33,072 nt of DNA from JAJTHY01 sp964458795 (GTDB taxonomy: Bacteria; Pseudomonadota; Alphaproteobacteria; Rickettsiales; Midichloriaceae): assembly GCA_964458795.1 (NCBI GenBank), contig CAYWJW010000012.1:1-33072 (forward strand), given 5' to 3'. The translations under genes and the position numbers were made by a program. The notes beneath the pieces are model-generated. The model was not told where the DNA came from. It saw only the letters and a list, made by a program, of their open reading frames with translations, and searched no databases. This document shows, in pieces, positions 7,788 through 15,906 of this stretch. Position 1 is the first letter of the stretch. Every line of letters begins with the position of its first letter.

Positions 7788-7862
7788 CACTTCTCTTATC
7801 TTATATTTATTAATATACTTGACTTGTAGGGTGCAATGGAAGTCCCTAAGCAAAATATTTTT
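7788..7862 (-). repeat. Dispersed 3'-flanking repeat, copy A (after dnaK)
   Basis: This is one of four related ~75-bp stretches in the window (others near 16689, 27991 and 31084). Shared blocks, read on the plus strand, are CTTATATTTATTA.TATAC, then TTGACT or a variant, then ATGGAAGTCCCT, then an AAAATATTTTT-like end. In dnaK sense the AT-rich end comes first, 30 bp after the dnaK stop. Confidence 0.8.
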
Positions 7863-7891
7863 GATATTTATTGGGCTCCAAAAACTTAGCG

Positions 7892-9850
7892 CTATTTAGC
7901 CTTTTTATTGGCTTTGCCCTCTTTTTTGTCAGCGTCCTCTTCTTCTTTGACCTCTTCAAAGTCAGCATCCACTATCTTTTCATCAGTTCCAGATTCAGTG
8001 CTTTCGTTGCCAGACCCTTCAGTACTGCCACCTTGCTCTTCTGTTTGCTTATAGATGTGTTCACCCATCTTCATAGAGGCCTTGGAAAGCTCTTCGCATG
8101 CTGCCTCAATTGAAGCACGGTTTTCGGTTTGCAAGGCTTCCTTAGTTGCTGCAATAGCTTTTTCTACCTCTTCTTTATCTGCGGCTGGGATCTTATCAGC
8201 ATGCTCAGATAGACTCTTCTCGATAGAATAAACCATAGAATCAGCCTTGTTCTTAACTTCTATAAGTTCCTTCCTTTCTTCATCATCTTTCTGATGAGCC
8301 TCGGCATCTTTCACCATTTGTTCAATTTCATCCTTGGACAAGCCGCCAGATGATTGGATGGTGATTTTCTGCTCTTTGCCGGTAGACTTATCTTTTGCAG
8401 ATACGTGCATAATACCATTGGCATCTACATCAAAAGTTACTTCGATTTGCGGCATACCGCGAGGGGCAGGGACGATACCTTCAAGGTTGAATTGACCTAA
8501 GAATTTATTATCAGAAGCAAGCTTTCTCTCACCCTGGAAAACTCGGATAGTCACCGCAGTCTGATTATCATCGGCTGTGGAGAACACTTGACTCTTTTTA
8601 GTAGGTATAGTTGTGTTGCGGTCAATTAAGGACGTGAATACACCGCCTAAAGTTTCTATACCAATTGAAAGAGGTGTTACATCAAGAAGCAATACATCGG
8701 TTACACCACCGGTTAAGACAGCTCCTTGAATTGCAGCACCAACTGCCACGACTTCGTCTGGATTTACACCTTTATGTGGTTCCTTGCCGAAGAATTCTTT
8801 TACTACTTCTATGACTTTAGGAATACGAGTCATACCACCAACTAGCACGATCTCATCGATTTTAGCTGCAGTAAGGCCAGCGTCCTTAAGCGCATTACGG
8901 CAAGGCTCGATGGTTTTTTGAATCAGATCATCAACTAAGCTTTCAAATTTAGCGCGTGATAGTTTAAGCACTAAGTGTTTTGGCCCACTGCTGTCAGCGG
9001 TTATGTAGGGAAGATTTATTTCTGTCTCCATAGTGCTAGACAGTTCGATCTTAGCTTTTTCTGCGGCCTCCTTAAGACGTTGTAGTGCTAGAGGATCTTT
9101 AGTAAGATCTATGCCATTTTCCTTTTTAAATTCATCGACTAAGTATTGGAGGATTCTAAGGTCGAAGTCTTCGCCACCAAGGTAAGTGTCACCGTTAGTT
9201 GATTTTACTTCAAAAACTCCATCGCCAATTTCAAGTATTGAAACATCAAATGTACCGCCACCAAGGTCATAAACTGCAATGGTTTTAGAGTGTTCTTTAT
9301 CCAAGCCATAAGCCAGAGCCGCCGCGGTTGGTTCGTTGATGATGCGCAGCACATCAAGACCGGCAATTTTACCAGCATCTTTAGTTGCTTGGCGTTGAGA
9401 ATCATTAAAGTGTGCAGGAACTGTGATAACCGCTTTTGTTACTTTGTGCCCAAGATAACTTTCAGCAGTTTCCTTCATTTTCTGCAGAATGAATGCACTG
9501 ATTTGGCTTGGAGCATATTTCTCACCATCTTTGGTTTCTGCTACTGCATCACCATTAGCAGCTTTGCTGATTTTATAAGAAGATTTCTTTATTATATCTT
9601 GAGTCTCTTTATCATCGAACCTGCGGCCAATAAGGCGTTTAATAGCATATATGGTGTTTTGCGGATTAGTAACTGCTTGGCGCTTTGCGGGTTGCCCAAC
9701 TAGTCTCTCACCCTTATCAGTAAATGCAACTACAGATGGTGTAGTTCTAGCGCCCTCCGCGTTTGTTATTACTGTTGGTGTTTTGCCATCAAGAAAAGCT
9801 ACGCACGAATTGGTGGTGCCTAAATCTATACCTATTACAACATCTGCCAT
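7892..9850 (-). CDS. dnaK: Chaperone protein DnaK (Hsp70)
   Basis: DnaK is the ATP-dependent Hsp70 chaperone of the cytoplasm, working with DnaJ and GrpE. The 652-residue product starts MADVVIGIDLGTTNSCVAF at the ATG at 9850. A TTG five codons upstream is not needed. Nucleotide-binding motifs are the phosphate 1 loop (GIDLGTTNS), VITVPAHFNDSQRQATKDAG, VYDLGGGTFDVSILE and VLVGGMTRIP. The substrate-binding domain has LLLDVTPLSIGIETLGG, and the lid ends in the typical DEKIVDADFEEV. An extra lysine/glutamate tail of about 18 residues (KEEEDADKKEGKANKKAK) follows. dnaJ and grpE are not adjacent, unlike in many alphaproteobacteria. A sigma70-like promoter lies at 9883-9910; I could not place a heat-shock promoter. 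Repeats downstream may shape the 3' end. Confidence 0.98.
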   Translation of the reverse strand: MADVVIGIDLGTTNSCVAFLDGKTPTVITNAEGARTTPSVVAFTDKGERLVGQPAKRQAVTNPQNTIYAIKRLIGRRFDDKETQDIIKKSSYKISKAANGDAVAETKDGEKYAPSQISAFILQKMKETAESYLGHKVTKAVITVPAHFNDSQRQATKDAGKIAGLDVLRIINEPTAAALAYGLDKEHSKTIAVYDLGGGTFDVSILEIGDGVFEVKSTNGDTYLGGEDFDLRILQYLVDEFKKENGIDLTKDPLALQRLKEAAEKAKIELSSTMETEINLPYITADSSGPKHLVLKLSRAKFESLVDDLIQKTIEPCRNALKDAGLTAAKIDEIVLVGGMTRIPKVIEVVKEFFGKEPHKGVNPDEVVAVGAAIQGAVLTGGVTDVLLLDVTPLSIGIETLGGVFTSLIDRNTTIPTKKSQVFSTADDNQTAVTIRVFQGERKLASDNKFLGQFNLEGIVPAPRGMPQIEVTFDVDANGIMHVSAKDKSTGKEQKITIQSSGGLSKDEIEQMVKDAEAHQKDDEERKELIEVKNKADSMVYSIEKSLSEHADKIPAADKEEVEKAIAATKEALQTENRASIEAACEELSKASMKMGEHIYKQTEEQGGSTEGSGNESTESGTDEKIVDADFEEVKEEEDADKKEGKANKKAK

Positions 9851-9882
9851 TTTGAAATACCCCAAACTTTGTTCATGGGATT

Positions 9883-9910
9883 TATATAGTGTGCTATCTC
9901 TGATTTACAA
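9883..9910 (-). promoter_or_regulatory. Sigma70-like promoter of dnaK
   Basis: On the minus strand there is TTGTAA (9910-9905), a 16-bp spacer, and TATATA (9888-9883), about 32 bp before the dnaK ATG. Confidence 0.5.
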
Positions 9911-9932
9911 GATCCTGAGCAAAAATTATTTC

Positions 9933-9962
9933 TTGGGAGTTTTATGGTTTATGCGTTATAAT
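9933..9962 (+). promoter_or_regulatory. Sigma70-like promoter of the gene at 9994
   Basis: TTGGGA at 9933-9938, an 18-bp spacer and a perfect TATAAT at 9957-9962 lie 31 bp before the ATG at 9994. It is divergent from the dnaK promoter. Confidence 0.55.
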
Positions 9963-9993
9963 GTCTTAATTAAAAATATTGTGAAGAAGTGAA

Positions 9994-10746
9994 ATGAAGG
10001 AAAAATTAGTAGCATTGCTTGCAACTGTGGGAGACGAACGCCCGGATTTTGAAGTTATTTGTGCGGCATATGCTAAGGTGCATAATACTAATAAGTTACA
10101 TATGTATGCCAAGATATTTTTAGAAGCGAAATATATAATAAAAGATGTACCTCTAAGTGACTTTATAGTAGGTGATTATTATAGATATAAAGAATGGGAA
10201 CAGAGACAATGGAAGGTTGAGTTTAGGCATGAAATAAAACCATCTGCAATAGGTGGATTAATTCAGCATGAGCGGCTGACGTATGAGCAGGCAGTTGTCT
10301 TTATTAAAACACTATATAATGAGAAATATGGTGAAGCATTAGAGGAAGAAGTTTGTAAGGAAGTTCTGAACGAGGTAATACGACTCAATTTAAGGAGTCG
10401 AGAGAAGGAAGAGGTAGAGGATTCGGCGGAAATGCCGATAAAGAAAGATGCTGCTACTGAACAGGGTTCTCCAGATGAGGTCTTAAATAAACAGCCAGAA
10501 AGCGATAAAGTAGTGGGGTTTGGTATAACCGGCATAGCATTGATCTCCGTACCGTATTATTATTTAAGCTTTAGGATTAAGCCAGCATTTCTCAGCCCTA
10601 TCTCTGCTTTGGGAACAACTGGGGTAATTATAAACCTTGGCATAGGTGCTGTAATTGGAGGTGCGATTATGTCTACTTATTTTGCAATAAAGCATTTTGC
10701 CAACAAGCAATCTTCTGAAGATATCGAAAGAACATCAGGTTTATAA
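9994..10746 (+). CDS. Orphan protein with C-terminal hydrophobic hairpin
   Basis: I do not recognise this 250-residue protein. It has no signal peptide. Residues 1-130 are mixed helical and rich in tyrosine and charged residues (IKPSAIGGLIQHERLTYEQAVVF). Residues 135-172 form a strongly charged, probably disordered linker. Two hydrophobic stretches follow at about 173-191 (VVGFGITGIALISVPYYYL) and 205-232 (glycine-rich, VIINLGIGAVIGGAIMS), then a short polar tail. The topology matches the other hairpin orphans of this window, at 6795, 17016, 18473 and 29983. It has its own promoter at 9933-9962, and its last codon and stop overlap the end of hslV by 6 bp in convergent orientation. Confidence 0.7.
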   Translation: MKEKLVALLATVGDERPDFEVICAAYAKVHNTNKLHMYAKIFLEAKYIIKDVPLSDFIVGDYYRYKEWEQRQWKVEFRHEIKPSAIGGLIQHERLTYEQAVVFIKTLYNEKYGEALEEEVCKEVLNEVIRLNLRSREKEEVEDSAEMPIKKDAATEQGSPDEVLNKQPESDKVVGFGITGIALISVPYYYLSFRIKPAFLSPISALGTTGVIINLGIGAVIGGAIMSTYFAIKHFANKQSSEDIERTSGL

Positions 10747-11286
10747 AGATTCAATGCGAATGTTGTTATTAGTGTAGACGCAGATATCTGCAGCGATATT
10801 CATGGATTTTTCTACAATTTCGCGAGCGGATAGCTTTTTTTGGTCTATGAGTGCGCGTGCGGCTGCCAGCGCATAATTGCCACCGGATCCTATCGCGGCT
10901 ATTCCGCCTTCGGGTTCAAGTACATCGCCGTTGCCAGATACTACAAGCACAACATCCTTATTGGCCACAATCATCATGGCCTCCAAGCGTCTTAGATATT
11001 TATCTGTACGCCAATCTTTAGCTAGTTCAACGGCGGCGCGCACTAGTTGCTTGGGATGTTTTTCAAGTTTGGCCTCTAAGCGCTCAAACAAGGTGAAGGC
11101 ATCTGCAGTGGAGCCGGCAAAACCCGCAAGCACTTCGCCACCAGCTAGTAGGCGTAGCTTGTTAGCTGTAGATTTTATAACCGTGTGGCCTAGGCTTACT
11201 TGGCCATCGCCACCTATAACTGTTTGACCGTCCTTACGGACACATAATATAGTAGTTGCATGCCAGGAATTGCTTTGGGAAGTCAT
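10741..11286 (-). CDS. hslV: ATP-dependent protease proteolytic subunit HslV
   Basis: HslV is the threonine-protease core (peptidase T1B) of the HslUV complex, a two-ring proteasome-like protease in the cytoplasm. The 181-residue protein reads WHATTILCVRKDGQTVIGGD; the catalytic threonine would be exposed by removal of a short leader (T11 is the likely nucleophile). Other family marks are GQVSLGHTVIKSTANKLR, LAGFAGSTADAFTLFE and GSGGNYALAAARAL. Its ATPase partner hslU is normally the next gene but is absent here: the following gene is an unrelated orphan on the other strand. hslU must be elsewhere or lost. The gene follows ruvA on the same strand after 29 bp, an uncommon pairing. Confidence 0.96.
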   Translation of the reverse strand: MTSQSNSWHATTILCVRKDGQTVIGGDGQVSLGHTVIKSTANKLRLLAGGEVLAGFAGSTADAFTLFERLEAKLEKHPKQLVRAAVELAKDWRTDKYLRRLEAMMIVANKDVVLVVSGNGDVLEPEGGIAAIGSGGNYALAAARALIDQKKLSAREIVEKSMNIAADICVYTNNNIRIESL

Positions 11287-11315
11287 GTCAAAATCTCAAG
11301 TTTACCTAAGCAATA

Positions 11316-11939
11316 TTACTGGTTTGAAGCCATTTTGGCAAGCGCTAGCTTAAGCATTTCTTCAAGTGGTAAACTATCATTCGACTGCGTTACCTCCGAA
11401 AGTATTCTCATAGCTTCGCTTCTAGCAAAACCTAAGTTTGCAAGAGCATCTAAAGCATCATTGAATACGCTGTTGCCGCTAGTGCTAAGGCTAGACGGTG
11501 CTATATTAACGCCTAGATTCATGGCAGTAGCTGCGCCTGACAGTTCCTGGTGATTTTTAAGCTCATTAACAATACGTGCCGCAAGCTTAGGGCCAATGCC
11601 TTGGATGCTTTTGATTGTGCGCTCATCACTGCTTATTATCGCATGGAAAAGCTGATCTGGATTTAGGGTGCTGAGAATGGATAGGGATACTCGTGCACCA
11701 ACGCCTTGCACAGTTTGCAGTAAGTTGAACCATTTTTGCTCAAGCTTAGAGTTAAAGCCATAGAGTAGCATTTGGTCTTCCCTTACATACATCTCAATAT
11801 TGAAATTGCCTTGAGCCCCGCTAGTTAAGCCCATCAATGTGCTGCTGCTTAAATATACTTTATAACCTACTCCTGCTACATCAAGAATGATGTGGTCGCT
11901 ATTAATCTCGTCAACTGTGCCCTTTAGTTTGCCTATCAT
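11316..11939 (-). CDS. ruvA: Holliday junction branch migration protein RuvA
   Basis: RuvA binds four-way DNA junctions and loads the RuvB motor during recombination repair. The 207-residue product begins MIGKLKGTVDEINSDHIILD, the standard start of the OB-fold domain I. Two helix-hairpin-helix motifs follow: TVQGVGARVSLSIL and SIQGIGPKLAARIVNEL. A flexible linker (NLGVNIAPSSLSTSGN) leads to domain III (DALDALANLGFARSEAMRIL), which contacts RuvB. The frame is open to 12008, but the ATG at 11939 has AGGAG 8-9 bases upstream and the family-typical start. ruvB and ruvC are not neighbours. The gene is divergent from tRNA-Leu and lies upstream of hslV. Confidence 0.96.
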   Translation of the reverse strand: MIGKLKGTVDEINSDHIILDVAGVGYKVYLSSSTLMGLTSGAQGNFNIEMYVREDQMLLYGFNSKLEQKWFNLLQTVQGVGARVSLSILSTLNPDQLFHAIISSDERTIKSIQGIGPKLAARIVNELKNHQELSGAATAMNLGVNIAPSSLSTSGNSVFNDALDALANLGFARSEAMRILSEVTQSNDSLPLEEMLKLALAKMASNQ

Positions 11940-11983
11940 ACATCTATCTCCTAGTGCTTGGTATAAATTACACAATAAAGCAC

Positions 11984-12011
11984 TTGAATCAAGGGGCAGT
12001 TTATGCATAAT
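11984..12011 (+). promoter_or_regulatory. Promoter of tRNA-Leu
   Basis: TTGAAT at 11984-11989, a 16-bp spacer and CATAAT at 12006-12011 end 14 bp before the tRNA gene. Confidence 0.5.
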
Positions 12012-12025
12012 ACGAAAGACTTATT

Positions 12026-12114
12026 GCCCGCGTGATGGAATTGGTAGACATAACGGACTTAAAATCCGTGGAAACGTAAGTTTCTTGCCGGTTCAAGTCC
12101 GGCCGCGGGTACCA
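12026..12114 (+). tRNA. tRNA-Leu (anticodon TAA)
   Basis: The acceptor stem GCCCGCG pairs with CGCGGGT, followed by A and an encoded CCA at 12112-12114. The anticodon loop CTTAAAA gives TAA, which reads UUA/UUG leucine codons. A long variable arm (GGAAACGTAAGTTTC region) confirms a class II tRNA. The T loop is GTTCAAGTCC. The folD start lies 25 bp downstream, so folD may be transcribed through the tRNA. Confidence 0.97.
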
Positions 12115-12139
12115 TCTTTCTATCGGGAGCATAGCTTTA

Positions 12140-13012
12140 ATGTCTTCAGCAGTTATTATCGATGGAAAGAAAATCGCAGATGCTAAAGCTTTGGAGATTT
12201 CTGCCCAGGTGCAGGAGCTCAGCGCGAAATACGGGATAGTTCCGGGCCTTGCAGTTATTCTGGTAGGCGATAATCAAGCAAGCCACATATATGTGGCCAG
12301 CAAGGTGCATAAGGCTAAGGAGCTAGGGATTAGTATCTTTCCCCATATACTTGATGAAAATACCAAACAAAGAGATTTGCTTTCGCTAATCGAAACTTTA
12401 AATACGGACAAGAATATAAATGGTATTCTTGTTCAGTTGCCACTTCCTCATCATTTAGACCAGAACATAATCATAAACGCAATAGATCCTGAAAAGGATG
12501 TTGATGGCTTTACTGTACGGAACGTCGGATTACTCAATACCTGGCAGGATTGTTTGGAGCCTTCAACACCGCAAGGTGCGCTCATTTTAATTAAGAAATG
12601 TTTAGGCGATGATATCTCGGGCAAAAAAGCAGTAGTACTTGGCCGCTCGTTGATAGTGGGGCGTCCAATGGCTAGCATTTTAGTGCGAGAAAGTTGCACA
12701 GTAACCTTATTGCATTCGAGATCAATGAACATTGTAACAGAGTGTAAAAGTGCTGATATTTTAGTGTCCGCCATAGGACAACCCGGATTTATCAAGGATA
12801 GTTTGGTTAAGAAAGGTGCGTGTGTTATAGATGTTGGAACTACTAGAGTAGACGGTAAAATAATAGGAGATGTGGACTTTGAAGCTGTTAGTAAGGTTGC
12901 GGGCTATCTAACACCAGTTCCAGGCGGCGTTGGTCCTATGACTGTAATATGTATGCTTGCTAATACAATTAAAGCCTGCTTAAAACAAAATAATATACTG
13001 CTCAATATATGA
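12140..13012 (+). CDS. folD: Bifunctional methylenetetrahydrofolate dehydrogenase/cyclohydrolase FolD
   Basis: FolD converts 5,10-methylene-THF to 10-formyl-THF via methenyl-THF, using NADP, for purine and formyl-methionine synthesis. The 290-residue protein has the catalytic pair Y51 and K55 in SHIYVASKVHKAKE, NGILVQLPLPHHLD and KDVDGF, the nucleotide-binding GRSLIVGRPMA and the signature YLTPVPGGVGPMTV. Length and order are normal. It is the first protein gene of a tight plus-strand cluster: its stop overlaps the start of the yihY gene by 4 bp (ATGA at 13009-13012). The cluster continues through kdsB and an unusual metallopeptidase to dapF. Confidence 0.97.
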   Translation: MSSAVIIDGKKIADAKALEISAQVQELSAKYGIVPGLAVILVGDNQASHIYVASKVHKAKELGISIFPHILDENTKQRDLLSLIETLNTDKNINGILVQLPLPHHLDQNIIINAIDPEKDVDGFTVRNVGLLNTWQDCLEPSTPQGALILIKKCLGDDISGKKAVVLGRSLIVGRPMASILVRESCTVTLLHSRSMNIVTECKSADILVSAIGQPGFIKDSLVKKGACVIDVGTTRVDGKIIGDVDFEAVSKVAGYLTPVPGGVGPMTVICMLANTIKACLKQNNILLNI

Positions 13013-13860
13013 AATTTATTATTAAATTACCAAAACTTATATGGCGCGCTATTTGCGATGCTATCAACCATGATGGGGTTGAACACGCAGGTTATCTATC
13101 ATTTCTGCTTATGCTTACTATCTTCCCATTCTTAGTATTTACCACTGCTATTTTAGGGTTTTTCGGTGGTGAACAGTTGGGTGATCTACTAGTGAATTTG
13201 ATTGTGAATAGCTCTTGGGCAAGCTTTATTGATGCACTAAAGCCCAGGATTATTGAGATTACCAAGGCACCACCGCAAAGTTTGCTTACTATAGCTGTAT
13301 TGAGTGCTATATGGACGGCATCCTCAATCTTCGAGGGCTTGCGCACCATTCTCAATCGCGCTTACAGGGTGACGCAAACCCCTGGATATCTGCTTAGGCG
13401 ATTGATTAGTATTGTAGAATTTTTCATAGCCATATCGGTTACGATTTTTCTAATGTTTGTATTAGTTGTAATTCCTAGTATCTCGGACTCTATAATACAC
13501 CTGTTTGCAATTAAAAACGAAGCTATCCTAAGCTTCATAGGAGTTGAAAGTGGAAATATGCGTTTTATTATTCTTGTAACATTCACTTATCTATTCATTG
13601 CAATTCTCTATCACACGCTTCCAAACCGTAAAGCTAAATTCATATATGCATTGCCAGGGGCTGGGATTGTTATGGTTGGGTGGTATGTAGCATCAGCATT
13701 ATTTAAATATTATTTGGGCCACTTCCCACAAGTTAATTTCATTTACGGAAGCATTGCAGGTGTCATTATCTCATTGCTCTACTTCTATATTTGCAGTATA
13801 ATCTTCATCGTCGGGGCGGAATTTAATTACCACCTGGAGAAGTACTGTCATTTAAAATAG
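13009..13860 (+). CDS. YihY/BrkB family inner-membrane protein
   Basis: This is a 283-residue membrane protein of the YihY/UPF0761 family, once misnamed ribonuclease BN; its function is still unclear. Marks are HAGYLSFLLMLTIFPFLVF, SAIWTASSIFEGLRTILNRAY and a later YHTLPNRKAKFIYALPGAGI followed by YGSIAGVIISLLYFYICSIIFIVGAEFN. About six hydrophobic segments are visible. It overlaps folD by 4 bp and ends 12 bp before kdsB, so it is probably co-translated with its neighbours. Confidence 0.92.
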   Translation: MKFIIKLPKLIWRAICDAINHDGVEHAGYLSFLLMLTIFPFLVFTTAILGFFGGEQLGDLLVNLIVNSSWASFIDALKPRIIEITKAPPQSLLTIAVLSAIWTASSIFEGLRTILNRAYRVTQTPGYLLRRLISIVEFFIAISVTIFLMFVLVVIPSISDSIIHLFAIKNEAILSFIGVESGNMRFIILVTFTYLFIAILYHTLPNRKAKFIYALPGAGIVMVGWYVASALFKYYLGHFPQVNFIYGSIAGVIISLLYFYICSIIFIVGAEFNYHLEKYCHLK

Positions 13861-13872
13861 ATACGAGTATTT

Positions 13873-14571
13873 ATGCTTATATTCATTCCCGTTAGGCTTG
13901 CCTCTACTAGGCTCCCCAACAAGCCCGTTGCAGACGTTAAGGGTCTGCCTATGATGATTCAAGTTGGTATGCGTGCACGTGCGGCAAATGCAGGAGATGT
14001 GATCTTCGCGTGTGGAGATAAAGAACTTGTTGATATTGCAGAGTCTCATGGATTTAGAGCAGTGCTCACAGACCCAAAGCTCCCTACAGGAACCGACAGG
14101 GTGTATGCAGCCTACAAAGCGCTTAATACTAAAGAACAACATATCATAAATGTCCAAGGAGATATGCCATTTATATCTCCTGCCACAGTTGCTGAAACTG
14201 CGAAATTAATGGCAAACTCCAATGCCGATATGGTAACCGCTGCAAGTGTGGTAACTGACGCTGCAGATACCTTAAACCCAAGTGTCGCAAAAGTTGTACT
14301 AACTCATAATAACAGAGCATTATATTTCTCTCGCACACCCAGCTTGCCACATGGCAATGGAGATTATTACCGCCATTTGGGTATTTATGGATTTCAAGCG
14401 GATGCTTTAGAAAAATTTGTAAAGTTACCACAATCGCCTTTAGAAAAGCGGGAGAACTTAGAGCAACTAAGAGCTCTGGAAAATGGCATGACTATAGACG
14501 TTGCTATAGTTGACGATTTCCCACAGAGCGTGGATACCCCAGAAGACTTGGTGAAAGTGCGAGCGGCCTAA
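13873..14571 (+). CDS. kdsB: 3-deoxy-manno-octulosonate cytidylyltransferase KdsB
   Basis: KdsB activates KDO to CMP-KDO for LPS inner core synthesis. The 232-residue protein opens with FIPVRLASTRLPNKPVADV, the CTP-binding loop of the family. It continues with LPTGTDRVYAAY, NVQGDMPFI and the KDO-binding stretch YRHLGIYGFQADALEKF and LPQSPLEKRENLEQLRALE. Slightly short against the usual 245-250 residues, it seems complete. Its stop codon overlaps the next gene's start (TAATG at 14569-14573), so the metallopeptidase gene is probably translationally coupled to it. With kdsD at the right end of the window it argues that the organism makes a KDO-containing LPS. Confidence 0.96.
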   Translation: MLIFIPVRLASTRLPNKPVADVKGLPMMIQVGMRARAANAGDVIFACGDKELVDIAESHGFRAVLTDPKLPTGTDRVYAAYKALNTKEQHIINVQGDMPFISPATVAETAKLMANSNADMVTAASVVTDAADTLNPSVAKVVLTHNNRALYFSRTPSLPHGNGDYYRHLGIYGFQADALEKFVKLPQSPLEKRENLEQLRALENGMTIDVAIVDDFPQSVDTPEDLVKVRAA

Positions 14572-15902
14572 TGAAGATTTCGCAAGCAGTTGTAACGAAT
14601 GAAGGATATTTAAAGTACTCTAAGCTGAGGCAGCTTGCGATTGATACCGTACCAAAACTCATTTTATCAAAGGTCTTTACTTATAGTGATAAGAGGGCAG
14701 AAAAGTTCCTAAAGGTACTGGAATCACTTTATGAAAATCCGCTGATTAAGCCAATGTTAGACGTAGTGGCGGTGCACATAGCTAAAAATGATGATTTTAT
14801 CATAGTATATGGAGCTACTTTACCTAGTGGTACAAATGGGAGATGCACTATACCTAGTAATAAAAATGATACTGATGGTGGATCTAACCTCAAAAAAATT
14901 GAAATTCAAACTCACTTAACTGATGAGAAATTGCCTGTTATAATAGTTCATGAATGTGGGCATTTTTTAGCCGATGTCATCTTTGCGAATAATGGCTGTG
15001 CTTTTAGAGATGAAGATTTTAAACAACAAACAATTTATCTGAATAATCTGCACTCTTTTGCGCTTAAATTTGCACAAGTTTTGATTCCAAGAATGGATGA
15101 AGGAATTTACAGTACGCTAGATGGAAAACAGCTATTGAACTTTGTATTCAATAGAAACATGAGCTTAAACGACGATAGCTTGCTGCCGTGTAATGCAGCC
15201 TGGGACGAATTTAATAAACTGAAAATCTTTTTCAACTCCTTTCTCATCTCTACAGATCACTATAATGATGGTATATCAAAAGACGCGGAGATTTTTGCCA
15301 GAGTGATCGAGAATTTCCTTAGCATAAAGGATAGCCCAAATGTGGCTAAGCTATTAGGTGAGTTTTCTGACTATTATTATCAAGTGGTAACCCCCAGTAT
15401 TGACGAATATATGAGCAGTAATAAAAGTTTTGTAGATAAACTTAATATAAAGCCGAATGAATTAGGCTCATATGGGATGAAAGTAGGAGACTTTGCTAAA
15501 GCTTGGGATAAGAATGAAGAACTATATTTTGCCGTGGTTAGTGGAGATAATTTGAAGGCCAAAGAGTTAATGCTGGATGGTGCAGATCCTAGCCATATTT
15601 TCTTTGGTATGTTTAAGATCATAAATGTTGTGCTAAAACGAGATAACTTAGATCTATTTAAGTTTATAATTGAGAACTCTAAGAATATCGATTTTGAAAG
15701 CAAAGATCTTTGGAATCAAACGACCTTTGAGATTGCTAAAGAAGCAGGTGAAGAGACTTATGCGTTGATAAAAGATCTTGATAAAAAAGAAGAAGAGGTG
15801 CCTGAGTTCATCGAGATAGAATATTATCCTGAAATTTTAACACAAGCAGAGGAACTGCATACTCCTTCTGAGCAATTAGTAACAGTACAGAATATGGTGT
15901 AG
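14571..15902 (+). CDS. Putative HExxH metallopeptidase with C-terminal ankyrin-like repeats
   Basis: I do not recognise a named family. The 443-residue protein has no signal peptide or membrane segment. Residues 45-72 (FLKVLESLYENPLIKPMLDVV) match the paralog at 5976. VIIVHECGHFLAD gives H127, E128 and H131; AEIFARVIENFL gives E240, a candidate third zinc ligand, matching SELFTRFF of the paralog. The insert between H131 and E240 is about 54 residues longer than in the paralog. Residues 315-405 look like two to three ankyrin-type repeats (ELYFAVVSGDNLKAKELMLD then GADP; DNLDLFKFIIENSKNIDF). The tail is acidic. Protease-like plus ankyrin-like architecture suggests a secreted effector; no secretion test is possible here. 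It starts on the kdsB stop (1-bp overlap) and ends 4 bp before dapF. Confidence 0.75.
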   Translation: MKISQAVVTNEGYLKYSKLRQLAIDTVPKLILSKVFTYSDKRAEKFLKVLESLYENPLIKPMLDVVAVHIAKNDDFIIVYGATLPSGTNGRCTIPSNKNDTDGGSNLKKIEIQTHLTDEKLPVIIVHECGHFLADVIFANNGCAFRDEDFKQQTIYLNNLHSFALKFAQVLIPRMDEGIYSTLDGKQLLNFVFNRNMSLNDDSLLPCNAAWDEFNKLKIFFNSFLISTDHYNDGISKDAEIFARVIENFLSIKDSPNVAKLLGEFSDYYYQVVTPSIDEYMSSNKSFVDKLNIKPNELGSYGMKVGDFAKAWDKNEELYFAVVSGDNLKAKELMLDGADPSHIFFGMFKIINVVLKRDNLDLFKFIIENSKNIDFESKDLWNQTTFEIAKEAGEETYALIKDLDKKEEEVPEFIEIEYYPEILTQAEELHTPSEQLVTVQNMV

Positions 15903-15906
15903 TAAC

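Noticed and set aside
7788..7862. TTGACT in the dispersed repeat as a -35 promoter box
   Set aside because: No -10 box lies at the right distance in any of the four copies, and the copies point away from gene starts.
9290..9703. Open frame opposite dnaK
   Set aside because: It lies wholly antisense to a well-conserved dnaK region and has no recognisable protein features.
9866..9915. Heat-shock (sigma32) promoter for dnaK
   Set aside because: CTTGTAA and CCCATGA occur on the minus strand, but 24 bp or so apart, far from the 13-15 bp needed; the sigma70-like pair fits better.
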